Of a stretch of 64,000 bases of DNA, positions 1 through 12,900 are shown piece after piece. The notes beneath the pieces are model-generated. The model ran no database searches, was not told the DNA's origin, and worked only from the letters and a program-made list of their open reading frames with translations. How positions within the stretch are numbered: the first letter of the stretch is position 1; each line of letters opens with the position of its first letter. Both the position numbers and the translations under genes were made by a program. Source of the DNA: Prunella strophiata. Lineage: Eukaryota; Chordata; Aves; Passeriformes; Prunellidae. Location: positions 23,235,569-23,299,568 of the forward strand of contig JAZBQD010000001.1 of assembly GCA_036583965.1 (NCBI GenBank), read 5' to 3'.

Positions 1-754
1 GTCCTGTGGTTCTGTGATTAAACCCTACTCTCTAAAGAGTCCACCTGAGGAAGAATTCCAGAGAAAGCAACAGAAGAATGTTGTATTAAATGGTTAACTG
101 AGAAACTTCTGATTAAACACATTGTTCTATGTCATGTCTGCACTTGAGAGAGTATATTGGAGGCTGTTTCCAATGAGAAATTTAAATGAAAGTTGACTGT
201 TGGTGTTGAGGGTATTATTGGATAGCCTTCAAGTACATGCATTTTGCTGTGTCATGGAGATTAATCCTAAATCTGTTCCAGCTGTCACCTGGCATTGATT
301 TCACTTTGATTTTCAATAGGGTCAGAGATGCAAAGCATGGCAAAATAGTCTAATCCTATGTAGCACATTCATAAAATGATACAGACTTTGGATCAAATGT
401 TAATTTCTTTGTGTAAAGTCAATTTTACTAAATAAAATTACATTTTTACTAATATTTTTGAAGTTGCTATCAGACACTATACCTGATTACTCAACTTTTT
501 TTTCTTCTCCTAATAGAAGTAGGCATTTTTTCTCCTTTGTATGTTGTTCTACCTTTACAGCAGCTTTGATAGCTGTAAAGCTATCAATTATCATAAAATC
601 CCATGATGAAACTTTCTGGTGGGAAGAATTTGAGGGCAATTCCTTAGAGGTCTGAATCACCATTTTGAATAGTTTTGTTTCCTGGCAGTGGTGTTAGTAT
701 TTAGTACTGTGATGTGCACTGTGGCTGATGAAAGTTTTCTGTGACTCTCTCCAG
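1..754 (+). other. RTKN2: RTKN2 intron (3' part)
   Basis: This is intron sequence ending in a pyrimidine-rich acceptor (tctccag) at 754. I looked for the preceding RTKN2 exon, which should encode a conserved segment just before the RYAVF motif, and did not find it. The earlier exons, including the Rho-binding HR1 region, must lie to the left of the window. Nothing else is recognisable here. Confidence 0.7.
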
Positions 755-872
755 AATCACAGCGCTACGCAGTGTTTTGTTTGTTCAGAATGGGAGCTGA
801 GGTTTTTGATACTGAGGTGACTCTTGTGGATGAAGCAATAACAGATATCTGTTTTGAAAATGTAACCATATT
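755..872 (+). CDS. RTKN2: RTKN2 (rhotekin-2) coding exon, first in window
   Basis: The exon encodes QRYAVFCLFRMG followed by DICFENVTI, which I recognise as rhotekin-2, a Rho-GTPase effector/scaffold protein. The segment belongs to the anillin-homology region, N-terminal to the PH domain. It starts after ccag and ends before gtgagt. It begins with two bases of a split codon and ends with two bases (tt) of another. The next exon supplies a T to give Phe, as expected. Counting back from the stop codon, this is the eighth exon from the end. If the gene has the twelve exons I recall for the human one, it is exon 5. The reading frame is clean. Confidence 0.9.
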
Positions 873-2260
873 GTGAGTACAATTTACTTCTGTTGAATGA
901 AGTACAAATATTGCTGTTTTCTTTTGCAGGTGGATGTGATTATGAATAAGATTGGCTGGGGTCCACTAGGTTTTGCTGTGGGCAAAGGAATCAGTAGAGG
1001 CTCTGTTCATTTTAGTGGGTGGAGGATCCCCATCTCTGGAAGGCTGGTTTTTGTGTACAAAATGATGCTGGTTGTAGATGTGCCAGTTGATCTGTACTTC
1101 TTTTCATTTTTGCCCTGCTGAAGCATTTTTCTTTGTATAAAGAGATACACAAATTTACATCTCAAGGACAGCATTAAATTAATTTTGAAACCTGAAAGCA
1201 TTATGACAATATAGATGTAAATGTTGCACCCAGTGTTTCATTGTTATCCTGTCCAGCAGGTTACAGTCTCTTTCCTCATGTAACACCTCATGTCTGTTAC
1301 ACCTACCTGAGCATGTGCTTGACTCCACTTCCTGCCTTTACTTTTATATCAACAATTTAGAGTCTGTCTCCTGAGGAAGACTGACTGGAAAACTAGAGCT
1401 ACCAAAAACTTTAAATCAAGATCCTGAAAACTGAGTTTAAATCAAATTTTAAACTCTCCTAAACACCCATTCAAGTTAAGAGTATGGATAAAGATTTTAA
1501 ATCTGCTTCTTCAAAGTAATGAGACTTAACAATTATAATTTTCTGTGAAGCATTGCAACAAAAGCAGAAAAAGTACCCTAACTTGCCTTGTATCCCACAA
1601 GGCATAGAAAGGCTTGATATAAAAGCTTTTGGAATTATTTCATTATGGCATGTGTGTAATGACATGATTTGAAAGATCTGAAAGATGAGGTTAGGCTTCT
1701 GGCTTGATGACTAAGTTTGAGAAGAGAATCAGTAGAACTGAAAACTGAGCAAGGTTGTGGGCCAGAGGATGCAGCAGTAGTTAAGTTTTACATTACAGAT
1801 TTTATTAGATAGCATTTTCTTTTCAGTAATTTGAAGGGGATGGGGTGCAGCTAAGATATCTTTTACACAGTTCAAGTCTGATTTAGGACCATAGGCAGGG
1901 ATAGGTTTTCAATCATGTGATTTTTGTGTAACAGTAGAAGGCAGATTTAAGTGTGTTTGAATGTCTTGCCTGTGTATTTCCATAACGTGGGTGTTTTTTT
2001 CCATTTTTAACCTAAATGTTGAATTTCCTGTTTGTAATTGTTTATGCTGCAATTATCCATCTCATGACCCCAGTGCTAATTTACTACTGTGTATTCTAGT
2101 CCTTAATTCCATATTAATGTATATCTGTGCCTGAATGTTATGGCATTGCTTCCCTTGATTAGAAATATATAATTTAATCTATAAAGTAGCAGCAGCATTC
2201 CTTGGCTGCATACACAGTTTGTTAACAAACACTCTGAAATTTTCTCCTCCCCCACTTCAG
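873..2260 (+). other. RTKN2: RTKN2 intron
   Basis: A U2-type intron, with donor gtgagt and acceptor cacttcag. It is AT-rich unique-looking sequence. Short open frames near 897-1121 have no homology I recognise and are not called. Confidence 0.75.
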
Positions 2261-2462
2261 TGATGAAGCAAGCCCAGATTTCCAGGTGAAGGTTGAAGTG
2301 TATAGCTGCTGCACAGAGGAGCCTTTATATATAACAAACACTCCTAAGAAACTGGCAAAGAAACTTAAAACATCCCTCAGCAAAGCTACAGGGGAAGAAA
2401 CTCAAAGCTGCACTGGAGGAAGACAGCACTGAACCCCTTTTGCCTGCTGACCCAGTCATCCA
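2261..2462 (+). CDS. RTKN2: RTKN2 coding exon with a one-base frameshift
   Basis: The upstream part reads DEASPDFQVKVEVYSCC and then TPKKLAKKLKTSLSKATG in the frame delivered by the previous exon. This is anillin-homology sequence of rhotekin-2. After the GGGG run at 2391-2394 the family-like sequence (KKLKAALEEDSTEPLL) continues one frame over. That second frame joins correctly to the next exon (ca + t gives His, then GAKYSLL). The exon is 202 bases, one more than the phases at its two ends allow. Read without correction, it hits TGA at 2430-2432. The donor is gtaagc. Either the assembly has one extra G or this individual carries a loss-of-function indel. Every other visible exon is intact. 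Confidence 0.85.
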
Positions 2463-5400
2463 GTAAGCCACATATATTGATGTTCTGGTTTTATAGCTTT
2501 TAAAATAGAAATGGACCAAATAGAATTGTAAATTTTTGGCAAACTGCCAAGAAACTGTTTTTTCTCTACTTGCCCAAGTGAAAAAAAATTTACATTTTAA
2601 ATAGGAAATGAGAAAGTAGGTGTGAATTCCAACCATGTCGCTGAGCCTTGGGGCCTGGTTCTGATCTTGAAACACACAAGCAGCCTTTATCTTTGTGCTC
2701 CACAGCCAGCCAGCCAGCCAGCTGCAAACTCCATAATATTTTTAGTTTGATCTCTAGAGGAAGTTGAGCTTGTACAGTCTGTGTGTGATTCTCTGTCCAT
2801 CTACCTCTCCTCCTTTCCCCTTCCCTGTTTACTTCCTCCCCTTACCATTTTTTCACCTAGCCACTGTTGCTCAGTGCTGACAGGTAGATATGTGTAAAAG
2901 TTACAAGTTGTGTGAAATAGGAAAAGTTGTGTATGTAGGTAGGAGAAACCACTCCTGTACCCTCTTCCCTAATTCCACTTGCCAGCTTTTCAGTAAAACT
3001 CTGCACTGCCAAAGGCACTTTATGGTTACAGGCTACTTAGCAGGAGATTTCTGAATTGACTTTAGCACAGGACATTTTAAAGTGACTTGCTGGTTTTCAG
3101 TGTTCGTAGGCATAAGTGCTTTTCCCAATAATTTACCTGTTTCCTTTTAAAAATTAGCAGCCTACTAATATTTTCCAGCTACTTCAATTTCATTGGGATT
3201 TAAGCATGCCACATACCTAATTTGCAAATATTAATAGCATTGGTTTCTTTTATTTATATTTTTTAGAAGGAAATTTTTTCAAGGCATTCCTTTTTTTGGC
3301 AGCTGACAGTAAATAATCAATGCTTAATTCTTGCTAGGTGTTTAGTCTTAGTCTTGTTTCATATATCTGTTTGCTGGGATTTTAAAAGGAAACATTCAAG
3401 CACATTCTATCTTTATTGAACTGATATAACTGTAAACTGATTTTTCTGTTTGACTCAAAAATAGACATCCAAGAGATCATATCCACAGAGCAGAACAAAT
3501 TTCATCACTAACTTTCCAGTGGATTCCACCTAATGACAATGCATTTTGCAATCTGCATCATGTCAGGTGGCTGTGCTTTTCACCAGCTTCAGCTGAGCCA
3601 TGAGACACTATCATTAGACACAGTTTGAATCAGATATAACCACTGGCTTCCTTGCTTCACTATAGATTGCCTGTCTTTTAAGGAAGAAGCACCAGTAGGC
3701 AATTTAAACAGCTGCCTCCTCCCCTGGGTTTTGCTTTTGGTTTCTCAATTGAATTTTCCTTCCCTCCATCTTGGAAGTTTGTTGTTTCTACTGTAGATAA
3801 TCATCTCACAGTGGCTATTACTTTCTTAACACAATTAAATGAACAATGAAGTGTTAAATGATGGCGTTGCTGGGTGATTAAAATAGTTGTTTGGAAAGAA
3901 ATGGGTTATTATAGGCAGAAAATAACTTGTCAATTTTTTTTATAGGTTCCCCCTAGGATTTATATTAGTTAGACCTTGGTATGTAGCCCTTGTAAAAGGG
4001 AAGAGACTCTAAGATTACAAGAGATCTTTCAAGTATTCCCAGAGAGTTTTACCAGTCCAGCAGGGGAAATTAAACTGCAACAAAAAAGTGAACTTTCTGT
4101 ATTATGCGAACACCTTTTCTCTGTAGATTTCATTTGTTCAAGCCTTTTTCTTTCCAATGCACACATGAGTGAAATTCTCTATTTTCCAAAAACTCTGTGA
4201 TCCCTCTGTTTCAAACTTCTTGGCTTAGAAATCTCTCTGGTTAGTGAGGAAACTGTCAGACTTGGAACTTCTTGAAAAAGTTTAGTGACAAAGGGCTTGA
4301 TTGGTTGCTTAAGTTAGTTAATTTGAAATATACTAATATTCTCTCTTAATTATCCCTCTTAAATTATCTCTCTTAAATATCTCTCTTAATTATAATTTAG
4401 TTTCTATACAGTCTTTTTGCCTGCTTAGTTTTTCAATTCTAGCTTAATTTTTTTTTTCTTTTTTACATTTTTCATAGAAGAAAAAAATTTTAGTGCAGTT
4501 TTGCTATTAAATTCCAGTGTAACCAGGTTGCTCTTGGATAAATCACTGGAGAGTCTCCCTCAAGTGCCTGTTTACTCGTTTGCAGAACTGGCCTGTGCAA
4601 GCACTGGTTGTTGTTTGATGTATTGTCCTCCACTGGGCTGAAGGTGCAGCAGTTTCTGTGTCCTATGTTTGATTTGGCAAATCCCCAGTGACATTTTGCT
4701 GGAAGTACACAATCTAATCTGTTGGCCTCACTTTTATGGTTGGGTTCTTGTTAGCACCTGAAGGTTATATTTGGTTTTACCCTCTATTATTTAAGATCTG
4801 ATTGAATATTGAGCATATTGAATATTTATTTGTTTTTTTTTACTTCACATGTCTTCTACTCACTGCTTCACTCACATTGAATAAATGAACTAAGACTGGG
4901 ATTTCTGACATTGAGTTTAATATTCAGAAATAGATTCTGGAATTGAAGATGTCTTAATTAACATACATTGATAGAGTGTTATAGTTATACCTTCCCACAC
5001 CCAGGTCTGTGTGGAAACTTTGGTGCCTCTGTCTCTTGATCAGTAAACAGATTTAACAATGAGCCTTTGCCACAGGCATGTTGTAGAGATGAGCTGCTTG
5101 GGTTTTTTTTAATGAAGTTGTTACATGGAAAAATACTACAGATATGCAAAGCACTGAATGAGATGCAGCAGGCAGATTATTCTTTGTTATACAAAGAAAC
5201 TGCCATTTAAGGCAGTTAGCTAATTCTCTGAAATGCAAAGGAAGAACGCAGTCAACAATCCTGATTAGCCAGTTAAATCTGAAAAAATATCTGTAGATAA
5301 AACTTTCCTAAATTATATTGCAGCTGCCTGAAAGGAATGACTTGTATTTTAGAATGAAAATGTTACTGTGGAGCATATTTTAAAAGTGAAGTAGCTATTT

Positions 5401-7090
5401 TTTTTGGCAACGTTGTTGTGGTAATTAGTCATGCTTTAGAAAAAAAAAGTAACTTTAGAATCAGCACAGCAGTTTTATCTGTGAGAAGAAACTGAACTTT
5501 TTTTGGTACAGTTTAAATAGAATGGTAATGCATTGCTCAACTGCATGGTCAAACATAATCAGTAGAGAATCTTTTGTTAAGGAACAGTTTAGCAGGCAAT
5601 ATATACAAATGCTGATGAGTTTTTGTTCAGATTGCCCTCTTGAAATGCTTCATAGCAGTGTTTTTTCACCCAAGATGTTATATTGTATTTAATTTTTTCT
5701 GTGTTCCCTGCAGACAGATATGTAACAGACCTCCCCTCTAACAAACTTCCTACTTCTCCTCCTCCTCTTTCATTAGGGTTAGGGGAGGTAGACACTCTCC
5801 TTATTTATCTGCAGAGCCAAAGGTCTGAAAACTGTATGTTCCCACTGTGCTAGTAAGAAAAATAAAATTTGAATAATACTAAGATGGAAAACTATTCTTG
5901 ATGATCTTAGTTCAATGGTGTCTTCTCAGCTTTTACACCACTAAACACTCTTATGTTCTGCTGAAGATATTTTAAGGATTTTGTGCTGGATCCTGTTGGG
6001 GAGAGTAGTTAGTGATTTGGAGGGGTTTGTTTTCTTGTGAACTTTGTTCTAACTGCCATTAGCCAGGTGGAATTCCTGCTGCATTGCTGGACTATAAATC
6101 TGTTATTTGGTCTGATGAGTATTTTAGAGAAAAGGTTAAACGTACTAAATTTATACCAGTTTATTCCAAGAACTGCATTCCACAATTGCACTGTGCTGAA
6201 TTGTAAGAGTGATACTTTTTTTTCCCTAGGCAAAATACAAAATTAAGATAAAAGATTCTGAAATCTCTAAGTCCAGTAAGTGAAAAGAAATCCTTTCTGC
6301 TACAAAACTGACCATAGGATTTCTGTACAGATTTCTGCCTGTGAATAATCAATCTATTGGATCCTATTAAAAATACATATATAAACAGCTGGTTTATAAA
6401 GTGTAGTCTGCATAGGCAAAGCAAAGAGCAGAGCAACATGGGAAAGCATTATAATGCCTTTTAATTTTTAACCTGTATTTCCAGATAAAGTTTGTCATCA
6501 GTTGTTCTATTAACTTTAGGAATTTTTGAACCTGTTACCAAATCTAATTGCTTTAGGCCTAGGAATAAGAGCTGTAAAACTACTGAAAGTTACTTGGTGT
6601 CTGACTAGAGGAGAGAGGTGCTTTGAGCATCCAGAGGGTGCAGAGGGTTTGGACAGCACAGCCTCTATGCCTGTGTTTGGCTGCTGCTGGCTCTTCAGGA
6701 AGCACAAGCCCAGCTCATAGGCAGTGACCACATGAGAAATCTCCTGGCCAGCAGGTCCCAGAGAGGAGGTAACAGAAAGAGTTGTAATGAATGATGGCAT
6801 TGGCCTGGAAGCTGTGGGTGGGAGGAACTGGAGGTACACACATGGAGGCAGGAGATAAGGATCTAGGAAGGAGAGGAACAGACTGTGGAACAAGGAGAAC
6901 CAGAGATACAGGAGTTGTGTGGGAAAAGGTTGGAGGTGTCCATCTGTGGTCACTGACAGGTCCTGCCCTGCACCTTGGCGTTTCCTTGTACCCAGATGTG
7001 GTCTCTCAGGCATGTCTAGACTCCCTTTAATTACTGCCTGAGCAACATGGAGCAGAAATGTCCTAAACATGCCTTTTCTTTCACATTTAG
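2463..7090 (+). other. RTKN2: RTKN2 intron
   Basis: A long intron, with donor gtaagc and acceptor cacatttag. It contains a short CCAG tandem repeat (about 2704-2722) and a more GC-rich, purine-rich patch at about 6600-7030. A 184-codon minus-strand open frame crosses that patch, but it shows no family signature and no codon bias. I see no gene in the intron. Confidence 0.7.
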
Positions 7091-7185
7091 TGGAGCAAAG
7101 TACAGTTTGCTAGCATACACCACTTTGGGGCTGGAAAGTGCTGAGGACAATTTCAGGACCCACAACCTTACCATTACAGGAAATG
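7091..7185 (+). CDS. RTKN2: RTKN2 coding exon
   Basis: The exon encodes GAKYSLLAYTTLGLESAED and then HNLTITGN, which match the end of the rhotekin-2 anillin-homology region. Its first base completes a His codon from the previous exon, and its last base (g) starts a Glu codon finished by the next exon. The donor is gtaagt. The frame used here depends on the corrected frame of the previous exon, which is the main argument that the previous exon contains an extra base. Confidence 0.9.
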
Positions 7186-8694
7186 GTAAGTACATATGGT
7201 ATCAATTTAAGGAAATAAAACACCAGTAACATTTTGCATTAAAGTCTTGTAAACTAAAGAGCTTAAAGAGATTATTTTTCTTGATACTCAATATAGAACA
7301 ACTTTAATAAAATATTTAACGGCTCTAAACCAGGCATCTGTACACAGCTGAATAAACTATAAGTTGAGTAAAATTTCAAGTCCAGATGAAAATTTAATTC
7401 TTTTGGGAGTTTCTTCTGTCATTTGCATCTTCATCTTATGTGAGCTGTAGTTATATACAAATTATTTCCCCCTTCCTCACAACCAAGGAAGGGTATCAGA
7501 ATGAAGAACAGCTTGTTCCTCTGTAGTCAGGAGGAAAGGAGAAAAATTCCTTCAGTTTGGCAAGATTGTTTGAGGCCCAGATGTAACACAGGATGTAAGG
7601 GTGTGTGCTTGCAGTCTGTGCTGGCTGCTGTCCTTCAGCTCTGGGGCAGCACAAGCTGGGAGCAGTCAGCCTGGATGCTGACACTGTGGAGGACTGATTG
7701 TGCTGCAACTGATGGTGGTATTTTCACTTTTTGGTACTTTGTCCATTATTTTCTGCAAGGATAGTCCCTCCCATAAGCCATCCTTCCAATTGTTAACTTA
7801 AGGCATGGGACTCTCACTGTTGCTTCTGGGAACTTAAATCATTTACTGGGGTAAACTTGACCTCAAAGGGAATTTCCTTCTTTACATTTCATAATTCTGA
7901 ATAAGTACAGATTTGAAGATTTATGGGGCATTTATTTCTTGAAGTGTTGGATGAATAATTCTGAGTACCTTTGATATTTGTAAGCCTTTCTTTATTAGTA
8001 TTTTATATCTTTCTTCTTGAAGTTCCTTTTTCTGACATTAATTTACATAATTTAGTCTGGTGAGGAAGGACATACCTGGATATTTTGGTTCATTACAAGC
8101 ATTTCTAAGCCTTGGCCAAAGACAGAGTCGCATTAATGGAACATTGCATTACCTACTTCTAATTACAGAAGAGAGAGCCTATTGCACAGTGGAGCTGAGT
8201 GATTCCAATTCATTAGAAACTCCTTGGAACCCTAAATGCTCCTCTAGTGCTGAAGGCAAAAGTAGATACAAATTCCAAGCCTTATTAAAACAATCTGAAG
8301 CAAAGTGCTCACATATAAATGTAGCTGTGTGCCACAGTGGGATGGGATCAGGGATCACACGACATGAGAGGGCCAGTGTACTTACCTTTCAAAGAGTTTC
8401 TAGCTCTGAAATGAGCTACATTATACGTAAGAACAACTATTTTTGTAGAACAATATTGCCATTTTTACTTGAAATTATTTTGTAGCTTAAGAAATTTTTC
8501 AATTAAAGAACATTTCCTGAAGACTAAAAATTCAGTTTTAATCTAATCCCACATCCATCCTTCAAAATACAAAAATATGCTCGTTTACACTCATGATCTT
8601 CATGTAAAAACAGATGTAGAAAACTAAACTGTATATTTAGGGCAATTTTTCAGACCTGAGTGTTTGTCTGTCTGTTACCTTTTCTTTCCCCCAG
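7186..8694 (+). other. RTKN2: RTKN2 intron
   Basis: Intron with donor gtaagt and a long pyrimidine tract before the acceptor (ttttctttcccccag). A 141-codon plus-strand open frame at 8060-8485 looks like chance. No repeat was identified. Confidence 0.7.
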
Positions 8695-8801
8695 AGGAAT
8701 CCTCTTTTTGGCTACCCCTGTATGGAAACATGTGTTGCCGTTTAGTTGTCCAGCCCTCCTGCATGGCCAGGGATATGATGGCAGGATTTCTAAATCAGCA
8801 G
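8695..8801 (+). CDS. RTKN2: RTKN2 coding exon, just before the PH domain
   Basis: The exon encodes ESSFWLPLYGNMCCRL and then AGFLNQQ, a strongly conserved rhotekin-2 block at the end of the anillin-homology region and the linker into the PH domain. The first two bases (ag) complete the Glu codon begun in the previous exon, and the exon ends in phase 0 before gtgaga. There are no stops or indels. Confidence 0.93.
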
Positions 8802-9782
8802 GTGAGAAAACCTTGCTTGTGTTTGCATCCTGGGCTGTTAATAGCTGTCACTAAGAGTCAATTGTTAAAACATTTGCTTTTACCTGAAGTGGTGTATTGA
8901 GAACTGTTGTTTTTAATCTGTTCTACCTAGAGCAAGGGGGAAACTCTCTCACAGCTACACTCACAAAAGGTGCCTTCAGTGGCTGAGCATGGAGAAATCA
9001 ATGTTTCCTTTGCATGGATGATGTAGGCTGTTAGTTAAGATCTTGTTTCAGAGTTGGTTTGCAGTGGTACTTGACAACATCAGTCCTTATAACCCTGTGG
9101 CTCTCCTCCTTGTACATACCCCTTGTGCTGCCACAAGAGTTCTGTCACAGCATGGTGAATCAGGCTGGGGAACAGAGCCATATTTAAACTCATCCCTTCA
9201 GAAATGATTCATGTGAATTCACTTTACTTCTCTATTTTGGTTTGTTGCACAACTAGGCAAATGAGAAGGTGATAGTGGAGGGTCAGAGGGTCTGGGTCAG
9301 TTTGTCAGGAGTGCTGAATTACAGGCTTTAAACTGATTGTGAAATTGTTATGGTTTTATGAAAGCTGTTCAGAAAATTTATTAGAGAAAGTGGAAATTCT
9401 AGACAAATGTCTTTGCTTGACATTTGTTAAATGTACTTTGTATTTCCAAAGTGTAATACTCTTTTAATTTCTATTATTGTGCAATTGCCGTAGCTAATAA
9501 AGGTGCTTTCTTTTTTCACACTAGACACCAGAGCTAGATTTCATTCTGTGTGAACCAGCAGATTCTGTACTATTAGTGTCACATGGCAAGTGAAGACATT
9601 TAAAGTACTGCTAACATTTCAGAAATCAGCGATTGAAATGTTCTGTAACACAAAGTCTTTGTTATAGGAATGAATTTGGTGTGGCTAAATTTTGATCACT
9701 CAGGGCTGATATGTGTGCACCTTGCAATATGGTTTTGTTTTAGGTTTATGTTTGGCAATTTCTGACTTTTTCTTCCCCTTAG
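8802..9782 (+). other. RTKN2: RTKN2 intron
   Basis: Intron with donor gtgaga and acceptor ccccttag. Unremarkable AT-rich sequence. Confidence 0.7.
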
Positions 9783-9914
9783 CAAATGGTAGAAGGTCTA
9801 ACAAGCTGGAGGAGGCTGTATTGTGTACTGAGAGGTGGCAAACTCCTTTGTTATTACTCACCAGAAGAAATTGAGGCTAAAGTGGAGCCAGCATTGACAG
9901 TTTCCATCAACAAG
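9783..9914 (+). CDS. RTKN2: RTKN2 coding exon, first half of PH domain
   Basis: The exon encodes QMVEGLTSWRRLYCVLRGGK, then LLCYYSPEEIEAKVEPAL. This is the first half of a pleckstrin-homology domain: the Trp-Arg-Arg and CVLRGG motif marks strands beta-1 and beta-2. PH domains usually bind phosphoinositides or proteins at membranes; in rhotekins this one sits C-terminal to the anillin-homology region. Exactly 44 codons, phase 0 at both ends, donor gtaaaa. No defects are seen. Confidence 0.95.
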
Positions 9915-12900
9915 GTAAAATTGGTTGTATGGGGATTGTTTTGTTTGGTGGTTTTCCTTTTTTTTGTTGGGTTTTTAAAATTTATTTTATTATTTTGGGG
10001 GGGTGTTCTTTTTAGTTTAAGAAATATGTGCAGTCATTTGGGCTCTAAGCTGCTGGTATGCAGAGTGCTTTATAGGTAGAATGAGGGTGGGATGTACTTC
10101 AGTGAAATTTGCAGTCCCCCAGCAAGAACATAACATTGCTTAGCTGTGGATGTAAATTCCTTCTATTGCATTACACTGGTTAGCACAGAGGCAAAAAGGA
10201 GGGTGTTTTTCTATAGGAAAAGTAATAACCTTTTATATCACAGTTCTGTAAGACAGCTCTTGGAAATGTATTGCTTACAGTCCCCTAGCAATGCTTTGGT
10301 AGACTTTTGTCCTCAGAAAGATGGAATTCCAACAAAAGCTTTTTTGTTGTTATGTGTTATTTGGCCACAGTCTTAATTAGAAGGAGAAATGGAAAATTTT
10401 TCAAAATATTTTAGTGCCTTAAAATAAGCTGCTTTTCTTAATGCTGGTTTTGTCCAGAGCATAATAACTTTGGAAGCTCTGTTCTCTAGGATGATATTAT
10501 TGCTGTTGTTCATGCCCTGATTGAAAAACCTGAGTTTAAAATAGTAATTTTAAAACGTTGCTTATTATTTGGCCAAAGAAACAGTAATTAATCTGAAGTA
10601 ATATTTAAATTAGTAATGTTATGGGAAGGACCTTCTAGAATGGCAGGCATTAGAGAGAACAGCTGCTTTCAAAAGCTGGTTTTGGTGCAGGCATCAAGGG
10701 TTAATATTGTTCAGGGTGAGACTGCTATAGAGCCCAAACATTTAAATGGGTCTTAACAACGACCTGTGTTTGTTTATGGGTCATAACAAACACCTGTTTG
10801 TGTTAGGATTTTTTTTAATTACTAAAATATAAATTGATTCCTCAAATAAAATTATCTATTTTTCTAGCGCTATTCTTTCTTCCAACTGTTCGTACATTTA
10901 CATTAAATAAATATTTATACTGTGATATATATTTAAGTAGGTTTACTTCTTCAGTCACTTTCAATTTCACTAGTCAGCCTCTGCCATAGTTCTGTTTTCC
11001 AGCTGTTCACAGTATCAGTTAAGAAATGGTAAACTTTAGTAAAGCTTAAAAATGACTAAAAAATTCTAAAACATGACAGGAATATTTTTTAAAATTATCA
11101 GGCTGCCTCATATCTTTCCTTGGGGTTCTCTGTTTAGTCTAAATCCTGATTTTCCTTTTCCTTTTAAATAACCATATTGTACTAAGATATTTTGCTCCTT
11201 CGAGTAACCAATGCACTTAGAACCTAAAATCCAGCTTGATAAGCCTTTGCTGAGAGACTGTCCTTATGTTTGCAGGGTATCCTTAAAGCTAACATGTAAA
11301 AAGTACATGATTTATGTATCTTACACGATTTTACAAAAATATCAGGCTCCTGGAAAATGACTGTGAATCCTTCTTCAATGGAAATACAAACAACAACAAA
11401 AAAGAAAATGCTATTGAAAACATATTTGGATCCTTTACTACTTAAACAGTTTCTCTTGAAAATAACTTAATGCCTGCAGATGTTTTTTGATTCCTTTGTT
11501 ATGAAATTTTTCTTACGGATTAAATGAAAGCAGACTAATTGTATGGGCTTGTCTGCTACATGTTGTTAAAGAAACAGCAATTTCAAAGTGAAAGTTGAGA
11601 TTGAACATCAACTCTAGACATTCTCACTAAAATCTCTTTGGGTTGCATATGTGGCATTTTCATTTGTAATGTGAAGTTGATCCTTTACATGTAATTTAAG
11701 GATACTTTCTGAGAAGTAATGAAATCATCTGGATTTATGAGAAATTCTCTGGAAAATGTTCACACCGATAGCTGTACTTCCAATTCCATTTGAATTGAGA
11801 CTTGAAGAAGCCATTAGGACCAGCACAGTCATTACTTCAACTTTAGATGACTTCACTGCTACTGCTGTTGAGCAAGAATAGTTCTGCAGTTCCTATTATG
11901 CAAGTGCTACTGTTATTGTTCCAGCTAAATGTGATTATAACATATTATATTGCACAACTAAGTAGGAAAAGAGAAATTATATTTTCTGTAGCAAAGAAAA
12001 TTTACTGGAATCCAATTTGAAGAAATATCCTTTATGGGCCAGTTCCTGATTTTTTTTTCAAGTTCTCTTTAATTTGAAATGAAAAATAAAGGCCTTGCCT
12101 ACATGTGATAGCTTAGTAAATTGGTGTATGTTCCAGCAGTTCATGTTAGTGCTCAGTGTTCGGAATACATAATCTACTGTGTTTGGTTCATAGATTATAA
12201 AACTTTTTTTGTGCCATGGGTGCCTGAAGCTTGAGGGATTCTGGGATCTTGCTTCAAATTGCTGTAGTCCCACGATTTCCTTCCTGGCACATTTTGTCCA
12301 TGCAGTCTTTGTCCCAGGGCCCTGCAGTGGGCAGGCCCAGGGCTCTGTCTGTGCTCATGCTGATCGCTGAGAGGAGCAGGGTGAGGGTTGGGGTTTGCAG
12401 CCACAGGCTCAGGGTCATGGGAACACTGCTGATCAGTGCAGCAGGAGCAGAGGGACAAAATCAATTACCTTGAATGGCAGTCCTTGGTGGTACAGCTGTT
12501 CTGGCTAGGTCAGGTACAGCACTTGGTTGGAAAACGTGGCAATGGTTGCAGCAGTGTAACCTCAAGGGAACCATGCATATTTCTAGGGAAGCAGGGACTT
12601 CATCCTTGGGCTGGAGCAGAGGAATATGGATGTCAGTTCTGGACCATGTGAGCTTTTAGGGAGCCAGAAACATGAGCAATATTCACTGTATGTATTGGGG
12701 AGCTCCAGCACAGGGAAATGAGATAAGCCCTGAGATAAGCCCTCTATTCTCTGTAGTAAGGACTTTGTCTCACTGATTGGCTTAGGAAAAGCCTTCATAG
12801 TTGTGAAAATGTATTGGAAAAGCACAGACTAGTTAAGTACCTCCAAATGTCTGGTTTCTCATATCCCATTGCTCAGTTTAGTCTTGCAGTTGCTTGAAGG

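Noticed and set aside
897..1121. Short frame near an internal ttgcag that looks like an alternative RTKN2 exon
   Set aside because: The flanking exons join in correct phase without it, and the peptide has no similarity to the rhotekin family.
6516..7070. 184-codon open frame on the minus strand inside an RTKN2 intron
   Set aside because: No family signature, lies opposite a purine-rich patch and overlaps nothing spliced; long frames arise easily in such composition.
8060..8485. 141-codon plus-strand open frame in an RTKN2 intron
   Set aside because: No homology recognised, no splice sites that would join it to RTKN2 in frame, and neighbouring exons splice past it.
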